Shown: positions 52,781 through 62,113, counted from the stretch's first letter. The stretch: DNA of 64,000 nucleotides from Bariatricus massiliensis (GCF_900086725.1 NZ_LT574838.1:1585649-1649648), one strand, 5' to 3'. The notes: a model not told the origin generated them from the letters alone. Translations and numbers: made by a program.

Positions 52781-53170
52781 ATGGATGAGGAGGAACAATT
52801 ATTCCAACAGACAGTCGAATGGTTACCTTCCAAACTTTCCACTACGCCTGTCTTTATGAAACAACAAGTAGCTGAGTTTCAGATAGACCCCTTTACCCGT
52901 ATCTTTATCAATGACAAAGGAGAAAAAGTATATCTCACTACAAAAGAGTTTGACTTACTCTATTTTCTCTTTTGTCACAGAGGGCAGATTTTTACTAAAG
53001 AACACCTATACGAAAGTGTATGGGGTTATGACAATGAAATAGACGGAAGTAATCTAACCTCATTTATACGGAAGTTAAGAAAGAAGATTGAGCCATTTCC
53101 AGCCAATCCAAAATATATACTTACCGTCTGGGGTGTCGGCTATAAATCCAACGAAAATATCCCTAATTAA
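52781..53170 (+). CDS. OmpR-type winged-helix regulator, probably frameshifted at its start
   Basis: The frame from ATG 52781 encodes 129 residues, mostly an OmpR/PhoB DNA-binding domain (LTTKEFDLLYFLFCHRGQIF to VWGVGYKSNE). There is no receiver domain. No ribosome binding site serves 52781. Upstream, ATG 52755 with AAGGTAGGTG reads MGKY-stop; adding one A to the four-A tract would give MGKILVVSFMDEEEQ in frame with this gene. So the original protein probably started at 52755 and a one-base loss broke it. Confidence 0.75.
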   Translation: MDEEEQLFQQTVEWLPSKLSTTPVFMKQQVAEFQIDPFTRIFINDKGEKVYLTTKEFDLLYFLFCHRGQIFTKEHLYESVWGYDNEIDGSNLTSFIRKLRKKIEPFPANPKYILTVWGVGYKSNENIPN

Positions 53171-53174
53171 AAGA

Positions 53175-53219
53175 GAAGTTCAACCCCTTTTTATTGGAAA
53201 AAGGATTGGACTTCTTTTT
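53175..53219 (+). terminator. Terminator at the right end of the element
   Basis: GAAGTTCAACCCCTTTTT pairs with AAAAAGGATTGGACTTC (mismatch and G.U pairs), followed by TTTTTATTTT. Confidence 0.8.
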
Positions 53220-53258
53220 ATTTTGGAAATATTTCATCATATCAAGGCTCATTCATTT

Positions 53259-53279
53259 GTGGTAAATTCGTGGTAAAAT
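53259..53279. repeat. Int arm-binding repeats (DR2-like), right end of element
   Basis: TGTGGTAAATTCGTGGTAAAA repeats the paired GTGGTAAA units seen at 46957-46980, in the same orientation. It marks the other end of the Tn916-derived element; the element end proper lies a little beyond. Confidence 0.7.
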
Positions 53280-53338
53280 GATTGTTTTTTAGTTGCTGAA
53301 TTACTGATAAATACAGTGTTTATGCAGATAATCTAAAT

Positions 53339-53980
53339 TTATCTATATAATTTATGATTAAATTTTTCATTTTTATACGTCTTTATCTTTTTGTTTAAAA
53401 ATTCACTTAATACTCCAATATCTTGATTTTAAAAAAATGGATTAATAAACCACATATTATCTTCACTCTGGATAAACATATTGTTTACATCATATAATGA
53501 TTTGGCAGACTTCAAGACTTCTTCCAATGCTAGTTGGCTTATTACTATTCGAGGATAAACAGAAAAATTACTTTCTATTTCAACCGCTTGAACCAGCCCC
53601 TCACTTACAATATAAGTTTTATTTGAATCAAACTCTGAATAATGCTTTCCAAATCCAATTCCACCACGAAAAACAAAACCATAACTCATGAACAATGATG
53701 AAATGTTAGATAATCGAAATAAAAAAGCTTTCCAATTAGAAGATATTAATATAATAGAATCTGAAAATACTACACTTTCAACTTTTTCCTCTATACTATC
53801 CCCTGTGGAAACTTCTAACGTCTCTCTAACACTTTCCAATAATTTATCATGAGATTTATCGAATGACTCATAAGCGCTAAAATATTGCTTATAATAGTTT
53901 AATGCATCGTCGAAATTACTCATTTTATTTTTGAAACCAAGTATATCAACAAAAGCACAGAATTTATAATTTATTTCCAC
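53339..53980 (-). pseudogene. Nucleotidyl-cyclase-like gene, interrupted
   Basis: From GTG 53980 (AGGAGGTG seven bases upstream) 183 codons are open to TAA 53429-53431, then the same frame continues for 29 more (NQDIGVLSEFLNKKIKTYKN onward) to 53339. The protein has FVDILGF with Asp12, VFSDSIILIS with Asp74 and FRGGIGFG at 104-111, the pattern of class III cyclase-like folds with two metal-binding Asp. Similar stand-alone proteins are common and mostly uncharacterised. The gene has a premature stop and probably lost its 3' end to the adjacent element. No partner effector is visible. Confidence 0.65.
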
Positions 53981-54805
53981 TACTACACCTCCTAATCTCT
54001 CAACATTAAATTAAGCACATTATAGCATATAAACCTCAAAGAAAACACCTGATATCCTCCCCAATATTCTCTATTTACACTATTGTGTTATAAATAGATA
54101 AGTGCCCCACCCCATTGGGTATTGCTCCTGTTTGAGCAATCTCTTCTATATTATTTTTACCCCCTCCTAAACAATCTTTTCTTCTGTTTACACTAGATAT
54201 GATATATAGTAAAATATTTATGATCGTATTCTTTTTTCTGTTAGGTATATGGTATTATAACATGAAAGTAATTTAAAATTAAAATTTTATAAATACCATT
54301 AATCTAAAGGAATCTGACATGAAAACACTTCTCCCTAAACATCGGCTTACATTTTCTATTCTAACCATATAGAATATTGCAACACTTACTTTTATCACTG
54401 GAAGCGGCATTGCCGTTTTGAGTATCTTGCTTCCTTTGTTACTTATACATTACTTTCTTCGGGCACCATTAGCCACTTTATGGCCCTCAATTTAAGAAAA
54501 TTCATATACAATTTATAAGCGCTGTTTTTCTTACTTTTGTTATTTATTTCTTATTTTTAACAATTCTGTATCTTTAAAACAGTTTATTTTTCACTCTTAT
54601 TCGCACATTTTTTGCACAGCATGCTTACAGAGCTGAATGTAACCCTATGGGAAAAAATATATAGCACATAGCACTTAAAATCTTCTGGGCGGAAAAACAG
54701 CTCACTATTGTCCGAAATGAGTTAATGCAGTATAATGTGATTATTCAATTTAGCTTTGACTAAGAAATAAGTCCAAGTACTCAAGAATGAAGGAGGATTT
54801 GTGTG
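53981..54805. other. Long AT-rich gap with one decayed small ORF
   Basis: No intact gene of normal size. A hairpin ATTGCTC/GAGCAAT lies near 54125-54145. The region from 54160 to 54320 is AT-rich and featureless. The decayed ORF at 54319-54495 is listed separately. 54500-54785 shows nothing recognisable apart from the AGGAGG of the next gene. Confidence 0.5.
54319..54495 (+). pseudogene. Decayed small membrane ORF with one in-frame TAG
   Basis: ATG 54319, with AAAGGA upstream, opens MKTLLPKHRLTFSILTI, then TAG, then a further 40 codons rich in Leu/Ile (NIATLTFITGSGIAVLSILL onward) to TAA 54495. Replacing the TAG would give a 58-residue hydrophobic protein. Family unknown. Confidence 0.3.
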
Positions 54806-54985
54806 ATGAAAAGAGTACGAATTGCGAGTATCGTCATTCTAGTGATTACCTTAATAATTGCGGGGACAAACATGTTCTTTGTAGCACTTCCAGATTGGAG
54901 CGTTAGGGTAACCCACATTGTAATGCTCATTGCGCTAATTGCCGTTATTTTTTGTACCGTCAGAATAAGAAATCATGGCGACTGA
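54806..54985 (+). CDS. Small two-helix membrane protein
   Basis: This 59-residue protein begins MKRVRIASIVILVITLI, with helices at about 6-29 and 34-52 and a basic C-terminus. AGGAGG lies nine bases upstream of ATG 54806. It converges on the broken MFS gene. Unknown function; it may be a real microprotein or a remnant. Confidence 0.55.
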   Translation: MKRVRIASIVILVITLIIAGTNMFFVALPDWSVRVTHIVMLIALIAVIFCTVRIRNHGD

Positions 54986-54991
54986 TTACGC

Positions 54992-56179
54992 TTAACTCTT
55001 TTTTATGAAGTATTGGCTGGCCAAGAGGATCATGCCTAATATAAATATTATTACAGCCACAATAATCAAAGAATAATTTAATCCCTTATTATCAATTAAA
55101 TAACCTATATATGGTAGTAAAACTACTTGAGGTATTTTGGCAAACAAGCTTCTCAGAGAAAAAATAGTTGCTCGGTCTATTTCAATTTCTTTATTTATAT
55201 ATTCTTTAGCAATTGACGGATAAATACCAATTACGATTCTAGGCACTATAATTATTATAATAAACATTTTAGCCGGAATCAGCATTAACAAGGGGGTAAG
55301 GAACAGCATAAACAAAAATAGCATAAACATCTTATATCCATTAAACCGTTTAAAGTGATGTGCCACTTTACTACTTATTGAAGATGTCATATATAACAAA
55401 AAATATATTATTCCAAAGTATTTAATTGGTATTTTGCGATTTAAGAAAAATAATTGATAGGTTTGCAAAATTGCAACAAGAGCAAAGCCGATTACTGAGG
55501 AATATATTATAAGCCACCGAAGCCTTTTTGCTTTAAATATAAGACTAATACCGCCTCTGGCGTTGTTTAAAAATTCTTCAAATAATTCCTTCTAAGATTT
55601 ATTTTCCAGATGATACTCTTTTATATTTTCCAGCTTTAAAGCCATAACCAATGCTAAGCCACACACCGTGATACTTAATATAAAAGGGTAGTGTTTGTTC
55701 ATGGTATAAAGATAACCTATGCTTATCGAAATTATCCCCGTTATTAAAAAATTAATAGAATCTAACGCTCCAGATATCTTGGTATAATCATCTTTATTAT
55801 CCAGAGTCAAATACAAATATGTCTCATCCGCCCCTGAAGAAAGCACCTTACACAATGCAATAAACACTTCACATAACACGAAACTTATGAATGTCGGGAA
55901 TATCATAATAATTATATTAGAAAATATGTAACATAAAACGGCAAAAACCATACTGATCTTATACCCAAATAAATCTGAAATTATCCCCGTCGGCACTTCA
56001 AGAAATATTATCAATATCGTTTCTATACTTGTTAAAATAAAAATTTGATTTACCGACAGCCCTTCTGAATAAGCATACATAACAAATATAGGATCAATCA
56101 GCATTGTTAAGAACAATATTTTATACCATTTAAAATAAACTAAATTTCTATTCATAGATTCCATATTGAATAGGCGCAT
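54992..56179 (-). pseudogene. MFS transporter split by one in-frame TAG
   Basis: Two open frames in the same phase, 56179-55592 (195 codons, six helices) and onward to 54992 (200 codons, six helices), are separated only by a TAG at 55592-55594 (context ENKS-stop-KELFEEFLNN). Together they make a complete 12-helix major facilitator of about 395 residues, with DLFGYKISM after helix 2 as the usual loop motif. The break falls in the central cytoplasmic loop. GGGGAGG precedes ATG 56179. Either a recent pseudogene or two half-proteins; an internal start at 55468 lacks a good ribosome binding site. Confidence 0.8.
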
Positions 56180-56221
56180 TACTGCTTTCCTCCCCAGTAA
56201 TCTTTCCTAATTTACCGTCCC

Positions 56222-57268
56222 CTACTCAACGTTAAATCTCTCTGTCACGAGCTGACCGCCATCCGTATTTCCATCGGAACGCTCATACGCCTCTATAACA
56301 GAGCCGTCTGGTTTGGTAATCACAAGATAGAATACTTGCTCCTCTTCAATGAGCATAGGATATACCGTATAGGGTGATTTTACCCCATTCTTTTTGTTAT
56401 CTTTAAAATCTTCATAGGCATCTTTCAAACGCCAAAATTCGCACCACGTTCCATCTTCAGAAATCTGATATTTTCCAAAGTATGACGCTTCATAGCTCTT
56501 CCCGTTCACTTCCAGAGTATCAACCTTCAATGGCTCGATATCTTTGGATATCCAAGTCAAATCTTCCGAGTGGACGATATCTCCATAATGCTGCTTTAAC
56601 TGATTTCCCATACAGGGAACCGTACCCGTCATATATTCCATATCGTCAAGCCCTGTGTGCGCCTTGCCGAAGATACCCATAATGTTCTCCCCATCCAGTG
56701 AATCGAATTCCCGGATAAAGTTTTCTGTCATAGTATTTTCACGGTATACATCGGACCTCTTCGAACGATACTCCTTTCCCTGCCCGGCCCCTTCTTTTGC
56801 CAACTTATATTGTTTTGTATCTTTCAATCCGTTCTGCTCCAGATATTCCAGATACCGCTTTTCTGTAGTGTCATACTGATGTCCGACATCTATCCCGTGA
56901 AAAACCGTATCGGGACACTCCTCCTTTATCCGTTTATAGAAGTCTATTGCAAGAGGGTTTTGCGCCAATGTTCCTGTCCAGTCCTCGTATAACGCATCTA
57001 AAATATCATCATTATCCGACTCCATCCATATATTTAAAAATTCGCCGCCGGCATACGATAATTCGATAAACAAATGACGCATACCGTCATTGTGGTAATA
57101 GTCCTTCCATATTTCCAATTCCTTTTGTAATATTTTTTCTTCTGCGTGTTGTTCTCCGTATAAATAAATTTGTCCGGGTGACTGTGTTTCCGGTTTTGCC
57201 GTACAGGCCGTGATCCCAAACAGCATAGTTATCGCGATGACAAGTGCACCCCATTTTTTCTTTTTCAT
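56222..57268 (-). CDS. ChaN/EreA-like lipoprotein, copy A
   Basis: This 348-residue lipoprotein has signal peptide and lipobox ITAC (Cys22). The mature part begins with IYLYGEQHAEEKIL and has HLFIELSYAGGEFLN, FHGIDVGHQY and MGIFGKAHTG. The GE(Q)H, E and H spacing resembles the ChaN / erythromycin-esterase / TraB clan. The C-terminal third (about 255-348) is a separate beta-rich part. The activity is unknown; resistance to a macrolide should not be assumed. It is a tandem paralogue of the gene at 57487. Confidence 0.75.
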   Translation of the reverse strand: MKKKKWGALVIAITMLFGITACTAKPETQSPGQIYLYGEQHAEEKILQKELEIWKDYYHNDGMRHLFIELSYAGGEFLNIWMESDNDDILDALYEDWTGTLAQNPLAIDFYKRIKEECPDTVFHGIDVGHQYDTTEKRYLEYLEQNGLKDTKQYKLAKEGAGQGKEYRSKRSDVYRENTMTENFIREFDSLDGENIMGIFGKAHTGLDDMEYMTGTVPCMGNQLKQHYGDIVHSEDLTWISKDIEPLKVDTLEVNGKSYEASYFGKYQISEDGTWCEFWRLKDAYEDFKDNKKNGVKSPYTVYPMLIEEEQVFYLVITKPDGSVIEAYERSDGNTDGGQLVTERFNVE

Positions 57269-57431
57269 AAATCTATGTCCCCCCTGTATTCACAAAATAG
57301 CAATCGCCATTAAGTGAATTATAGCACATATAAAATGTTAATGTCGGAATCTTTTCACCTTCTTATGGTCTTCATAACTTTTGTTAGCTTTGGTACGATA
57401 CATATAATATTACCTCACACTGCCTCAGTCA

Positions 57432-57468
57432 AAAACAACTCCGGCCTTTCACAAGCCGGAGTTGTTTT
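57432..57468 (-). terminator. Terminator between the tandem lipoprotein genes
   Basis: AAAACAACTCCGGC (57432-57445) and GCCGGAGTTGTTTT (57455-57468) form a perfect 14-bp stem, followed by Ts on the minus strand. Each paralogue is therefore transcribed separately. Confidence 0.9.
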
Positions 57469-57486
57469 AATACAGAGTCCAATCCC

Positions 57487-58527
57487 CTACTCGACGATAA
57501 ATCCCTCTGTTATGGGCTGACCGTCATCCGTATTTCCATCAGAACGCTCATAATCCTTTATAACAGAGCCGTCTGGCTGGGTAATCACAAGATAGAATAC
57601 TTGTCCCTCTTCAATGAGCATTGGATATGCCCTATAGATTGATATTACCCCATTCTTTTTGTTATCTTTAAAATCTTCATAGGCATCTTCCAAACGCCAA
57701 AATTCGCACCACGTTTCATCTTCAGAGATCTGATGTTTTCCAAAGTATAACGCTTCATAGCTCTTCCCGTTTACTTCCATAGTATCTACTCTCAGTGGTT
57801 CGATATCTTTTATTATCCAAATCAAATCTTCTGAGTGAACGATATCACCATAATGCTGCTTTAGCTGGTTTCCCATACAGGGAACCCTACCCGTCTCGGA
57901 CTCCATAGCATCAAGCCCTGTATGCGCTCCGCCAAAGATACCCATAATGCTCTCCTCCTCCAGCGAATCGAATTCCCGGATAAAGTTTTTTACCATTACA
58001 TTTTCACGATATACCTCAGACCTCTTTGAGCGGTACTCTTTTCCTTGTTCAGCCCCTTCTTTTGCCAACGTATACTCTTCTGTATCTTCCAATCCGTTCT
58101 GCTCCAGATATTCCAGATACCGCTTTTCCGTAGTTTCATACTGATGCCCGACATCTATCCCATGGAAAATCGTATCGGGACATTCCTTCTTTATCTGTTT
58201 ATAGAAATCCAGTACAAGGGGATTATGTCCCAATGTTCCTTCCCAATCCCCGTATAAAGCATTTAAAAAATCATCATTATCCGACTCCATCCACAAATTT
58301 AGATGTTGGCCGCCGGCATAGGAATACTCAACGAACAAGTGACGCATACCGTCATTGTGGTAATGCTCCTTCCATATCTCCAATTCCCTCTGTAATATTT
58401 TTTCTTCTGCGTGCTGTTCCCCGTATAAATATATTTGTCCGGGTGACTGTGTTTCCGTCTTTTCGGAGCAGGCTGTGCTCCCACACAGTAAAGTGATCGC
58501 AACGACAAGTGCGCCCCATTTTTTCAT
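57487..58527 (-). CDS. ChaN/EreA-like lipoprotein, copy B
   Basis: This 346-residue paralogue of the gene at 56222 is nearly colinear, with IYLYGEQHAEEKIL, FHGIDVGHQY and MGIFGGAHTG conserved. Differences cluster at surface positions (for example the ELSYAGGEFLN segment is EYSYAGGQHLN here). Lipobox STAC. The start is ATG 58527 behind AGAGGTGG; a GTG two codons earlier overlaps the site. The two copies point to a recent duplication with diversification. Confidence 0.75.
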   Translation of the reverse strand: MKKWGALVVAITLLCGSTACSEKTETQSPGQIYLYGEQHAEEKILQRELEIWKEHYHNDGMRHLFVEYSYAGGQHLNLWMESDNDDFLNALYGDWEGTLGHNPLVLDFYKQIKKECPDTIFHGIDVGHQYETTEKRYLEYLEQNGLEDTEEYTLAKEGAEQGKEYRSKRSEVYRENVMVKNFIREFDSLEEESIMGIFGGAHTGLDAMESETGRVPCMGNQLKQHYGDIVHSEDLIWIIKDIEPLRVDTMEVNGKSYEALYFGKHQISEDETWCEFWRLEDAYEDFKDNKKNGVISIYRAYPMLIEEGQVFYLVITQPDGSVIKDYERSDGNTDDGQPITEGFIVE

Positions 58528-58559
58528 AACCACCTCTTATTTCAAACTATTGATTATCA

Positions 58560-59771
58560 TTATATGGAATTAAACCATGAAATTGAAAGCTCATCATCCT
58601 TTATGTTTAACACCAGATTTTCCTTTGTTTTTTCGTTATACCAGTTATATGAATTTTTATCTCCTTTACCTTCCTTTCCATATCTTTCTCGTAATTTTTC
58701 CAGCACCTGACTCTCTAGTTCCTTTTTGGGATTTTTCACACCCCATTTAATATAACTTATTACATTTGCTGACAATGAAATTGCATTATAGCTTACTTCC
58801 CCTTCAGCACCGCAGATTTTAGCAGTATCTTTATAAAATGCAAAGCCCTCCAAATCAATGGAACTTTCGGCTGTAGCAGGAAGCTTATCCACATTTTGAT
58901 TGAGATAATTGACAAAAGCGAACTCATCCTCTATTGGGTTGCCCTTCGCGTCATATAAGGGTACTTGTTTTTTAGCCGGTATCAATGCCCCCAGTATATT
59001 AAATGCTGAAGAATAATTATCAATCTTTTGTTGTTCGGAATCCTTGTAAGATGTAATATTTCCGGATGGGGCCAGCGCTAATTCTGCCAGCGCATTGAAC
59101 GTAGTATGTACTTGCAGCGCCGCATCATAACATTTTTGAAGTTCCTCCGGACATTTCTGTAATTCTTGAATATAAGTGTTGAGCTTGCTCTGGATATCTT
59201 TTACATGCGTCAACTTCTTCTGGATGTCCTCATCATTATAAACATTTTGAATTGCCCCGTTAAAATCACTTGTTCCGGTTATGTACTTATTCGTCTCTTT
59301 ATTATACTTCTTATAAATAGAATCTACCCACACATTAATTGTCAATACACAGACAGATTCGGCATCGGTGGCGCCGCTATAGCTAGACGAATATAATGCG
59401 TTTAAGTTATCCACAGCACTATTATACTCTCGTATTTTACGAACCTCGGCCTCCTGCTGCTCACGGATTTTTGCATTTCTCTGTGATACTATAATGCCTA
59501 TAATAATGCATAACAAGGCTGCCGCCCCCAAAACCGCGCCGATAATGACTCCTTTTTTTGATTTACCTGCCGGCTTAGCTGTATCCGCCTTGGCACTTCT
59601 ATATCCTTCCTCCGGAGCTGCTCCATTCATAATAGGCTGTTCATACCCCGTTTCTACCTCTTCGCTAATCAAACATTCCTCTTTTGCTTGTATCGGGCAC
59701 CCACATTCCGGGCAACTGTCAGCTTTGTCGCTAATCTCTTTTCCACACTCTGGACACTTTATTAATGCCAT
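58560..59771 (-). CDS. Zinc-ribbon membrane protein of unknown function
   Basis: This 403-residue protein begins with a four-Cys zinc ribbon, CPECGKEISDKADSCPECG (residues 6-24), an acidic linker, one membrane helix (about 74-96) and a long extracytoplasmic helical region (about 100-310) that ends in a beta-rich domain (KENLVLNIKDDELSISW). Such zinc-ribbon sensors are common in Lachnospiraceae and mostly uncharacterised. GGGAGG precedes the ATG. It is the last gene of a three-gene set with 59823 and 61605. Confidence 0.75.
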   Translation of the reverse strand: MALIKCPECGKEISDKADSCPECGCPIQAKEECLISEEVETGYEQPIMNGAAPEEGYRSAKADTAKPAGKSKKGVIIGAVLGAAALLCIIIGIIVSQRNAKIREQQEAEVRKIREYNSAVDNLNALYSSSYSGATDAESVCVLTINVWVDSIYKKYNKETNKYITGTSDFNGAIQNVYNDEDIQKKLTHVKDIQSKLNTYIQELQKCPEELQKCYDAALQVHTTFNALAELALAPSGNITSYKDSEQQKIDNYSSAFNILGALIPAKKQVPLYDAKGNPIEDEFAFVNYLNQNVDKLPATAESSIDLEGFAFYKDTAKICGAEGEVSYNAISLSANVISYIKWGVKNPKKELESQVLEKLRERYGKEGKGDKNSYNWYNEKTKENLVLNIKDDELSISWFNSI

Positions 59772-59822
59772 AATTTTTCCTCCCTCATATTTAAAAATAT
59801 ACTAATTCATAATTCTCTCTTA

Positions 59823-61574
59823 CTACTCATACGGTTCATAGACAAAAGTATCTGCTCCCACTTCTTTTTTCAGGCTGGTTCCTTCTCTTGTAAAAACAGC
59901 TTTAATCTCATAATTATTTTTTTCAACCAAGGTTTCACCCTCTAAGATATGGTATCTTCTACCACTTTCTGTAGCACTTAATCTCACCTTAAGCTTCTCT
60001 GGTTTCTTTCCTTTGACAGCGTAATCGTCTGCATAATAAAATCGAAGTTCCCCATCACGGTAAGTAGCTTCAATAATAAGAAAATCATCTGCTATATCTG
60101 ACTTTTTATCGGAAGACTCCGTTTGTATCCACTTACCTAAGAACCCGCTGTCCAGCGCCCTCTTAATTTCACTTTTCATGTGCTCGCTGTCTTCTACCTC
60201 AGCATCCATATCCATAAGTTTTTCATACGCTTCTGATATTTTCAAGTTGGCCGCCAAGTCAGAAGCCTCCTGATAAAGCATCTTATTTCTGGCTTCGCTC
60301 ATCTCCTCTTCCAAGTTCTGATATCTGAACTTTCCTTTAATGTTGCACCATTTTTCATATGCTTCTTTATACTGCTGATTTAAAAAATAGTATTTACCAA
60401 AATAGTATATGCCTTCTTCATAACCGGAATCCTCGAGTATTTGCAATGCCTCCAATGTGGTATCTGTCGTCTGTCCTTTGTCAATATCCTGTTTAACACC
60501 TTGATAGAGTGAATCTATATACAATTCCACACTGTCTTTATAGTCTTGTATTCTTCCGTAAAGTCTGGCTGCATCAAAATATTCGCCTTCCTGATACTTA
60601 TTAAACGCCATCAAGTAATTGGTCTTTCTTTGTATGAATTCTTCCGCTTTCTGATACTGTTCATCACTATCTTTGTAGCCTGACGATTTGGCAAAATAAT
60701 CTTTGGCTTCAGCATATTCTTCCTGCTCCATGCAAGTAATGCCCTGCTCATAATTTCGTGAGGGTATAATCTCCTTGTTGATATACATGTAAACCGCCAC
60801 AACTACACAAAGGACTCCAATAATCACTCCAACACGCAGCGCTATCTTTCTTCCCTTTTTAATACGCTCTTTTCTTTCTGCTGCCTTTTCAACCTTAATC
60901 CGTTGCTGCTCTTCTTGCGCTTTCTGTTCTTTTTCCCTGCGGATTTCAAGATTTTTCTCTAGCTTTTCCTTTAAGGTAATTTCAGTCCACCACTCATACT
61001 CCTTTTGGCAGCATGGACATACTGTATCCTCCTTTAAATAATAAGTTCCACACGGACAAAATCGGATATTTTCTAATTCACATGGAAAGTAAACATCCTG
61101 ACATACCACCCTTTCTTCACTCAGCTCAGTGAGCAATTCCTCGTAGAGTTCTTCGTTAAGACAGCGTTGTAGCGGCTGTTTTGGGGGTAATGGATTATAA
61201 TTTTTATTTTCTTCATTACACCAAACTGTTTCATCTACAAACACAATTTTTGTACAGGTCAGCAGTACGTTTCTGGTTCGATTATTAGGAAGGCTTATTG
61301 GAATATCCCCTCCAAATATTGCCAATGACTGAACGCTTAAATCCAGATAAATAAATTGAGCAGCATTTTCCAACGGCTCATTTCCCGGCCCGCTGCAAAA
61401 AATTTTAACATAAACTGCCTTGATAATCTTATGGCCTAGATTCTGAAACTTAAATTGGGCCAGAACCTCATTCTTTTCTCTGTCGTAGGTCAGACCAGAA
61501 TTTATCAATAATAAAGGGCAATCTTTTAAGTACTCTTCTCTATATGTTCTTTTTAGGATTTCATATCGCTCCAT
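59823..61574 (-). CDS. Zinc-ribbon, coiled-coil, TPR-like membrane protein
   Basis: This 583-residue protein has an N-terminal beta domain (about 15-115), a four-Cys ribbon (CPCGTYYLKEDTVCPCC, near 172-189), a charged coiled coil (about 195-245), one membrane helix (about 248-266) and tandem helical repeats (about 275-475) of the form EYAEAKDYFAKSSGYKDS, similar to TPR/Sel1-type KDS repeats. A C-terminal beta domain follows (about 485-583). Function unknown; it looks like a scaffold or sensor with a cytoplasmic metal-binding head. GGGGGGAG precedes the ATG. Confidence 0.75.
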   Translation of the reverse strand: MERYEILKRTYREEYLKDCPLLLINSGLTYDREKNEVLAQFKFQNLGHKIIKAVYVKIFCSGPGNEPLENAAQFIYLDLSVQSLAIFGGDIPISLPNNRTRNVLLTCTKIVFVDETVWCNEENKNYNPLPPKQPLQRCLNEELYEELLTELSEERVVCQDVYFPCELENIRFCPCGTYYLKEDTVCPCCQKEYEWWTEITLKEKLEKNLEIRREKEQKAQEEQQRIKVEKAAERKERIKKGRKIALRVGVIIGVLCVVVAVYMYINKEIIPSRNYEQGITCMEQEEYAEAKDYFAKSSGYKDSDEQYQKAEEFIQRKTNYLMAFNKYQEGEYFDAARLYGRIQDYKDSVELYIDSLYQGVKQDIDKGQTTDTTLEALQILEDSGYEEGIYYFGKYYFLNQQYKEAYEKWCNIKGKFRYQNLEEEMSEARNKMLYQEASDLAANLKISEAYEKLMDMDAEVEDSEHMKSEIKRALDSGFLGKWIQTESSDKKSDIADDFLIIEATYRDGELRFYYADDYAVKGKKPEKLKVRLSATESGRRYHILEGETLVEKNNYEIKAVFTREGTSLKKEVGADTFVYEPYE

Positions 61575-61604
61575 TTATCTCCCCCCTTCTCAAGATGTAT
61601 ACGC

Positions 61605-61916
61605 TTACAACTCGGGAATCTTTTCTTCATCTGGCCTTATAGACAAGAACAAAGCCGCCGTACCTGTAATAGCGCTAATAATAAAGCATCCCGTCCCCAT
61701 TACGGCATACGCTGTAAAATACGTACCATTGATGATATAGTTATACGCGTCTCCTCCTACATAGGCATTGATACTTGTTTTACTATAAGAAAACTCTGAA
61801 TCCGGATTTTTATAACTGTTCTTTTTATAAAATCCTACCGACAACATAATAATACCTAGCACGATAAATAGGATTGCCAGCACCTTTAAATACTTTATTG
61901 CCTTCTCCTTACTCAT
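61605..61916 (-). CDS. Small two-helix membrane protein
   Basis: This 103-residue protein has helices at about 10-28 and 70-92, with an extracytoplasmic Ser/Tyr/Asn-rich loop between. AGGAGGGGG precedes the ATG. It is the first gene of the set with the two zinc-ribbon proteins (gaps of 30 and 51 bases), so the three may act together at the membrane. Confidence 0.7.
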   Translation of the reverse strand: MSKEKAIKYLKVLAILFIVLGIIMLSVGFYKKNSYKNPDSEFSYSKTSINAYVGGDAYNYIINGTYFTAYAVMGTGCFIISAITGTAALFLSIRPDEEKIPEL

Positions 61917-62065
61917 AAATCCCCCTCCTCTTCTTCGTCTATTTGTACAAATAAATTATATCATATTCGACATTCTTCGTCACTATTAAATAATTTGTTC
62001 TGCCAACTGCAGGTGGGTTTTATGACTCTTTTCATCGGAATCAGCATTAACGTGGCATGAGAATT

Positions 62066-62094
62066 AAAAAAGACAATCGAAACCGATTGTCTTT
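62066..62094 (-). terminator. Terminator of the second binding-protein gene
   Basis: AAAGACAATCG / CGATTGTCTTT (62069-62079, 62084-62094) with loop AAAC; Ts follow on the minus strand. Confidence 0.88.
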
Positions 62095-62113
62095 CTATTT
62101 TACATATAGCTTT

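Noticed and set aside
53429..53980. Pycsar- or CBASS-type defence operon
   Set aside because: The cyclase-like fold is suggestive, but no effector gene lies beside it and the gene is broken, so a defence call is not supported.
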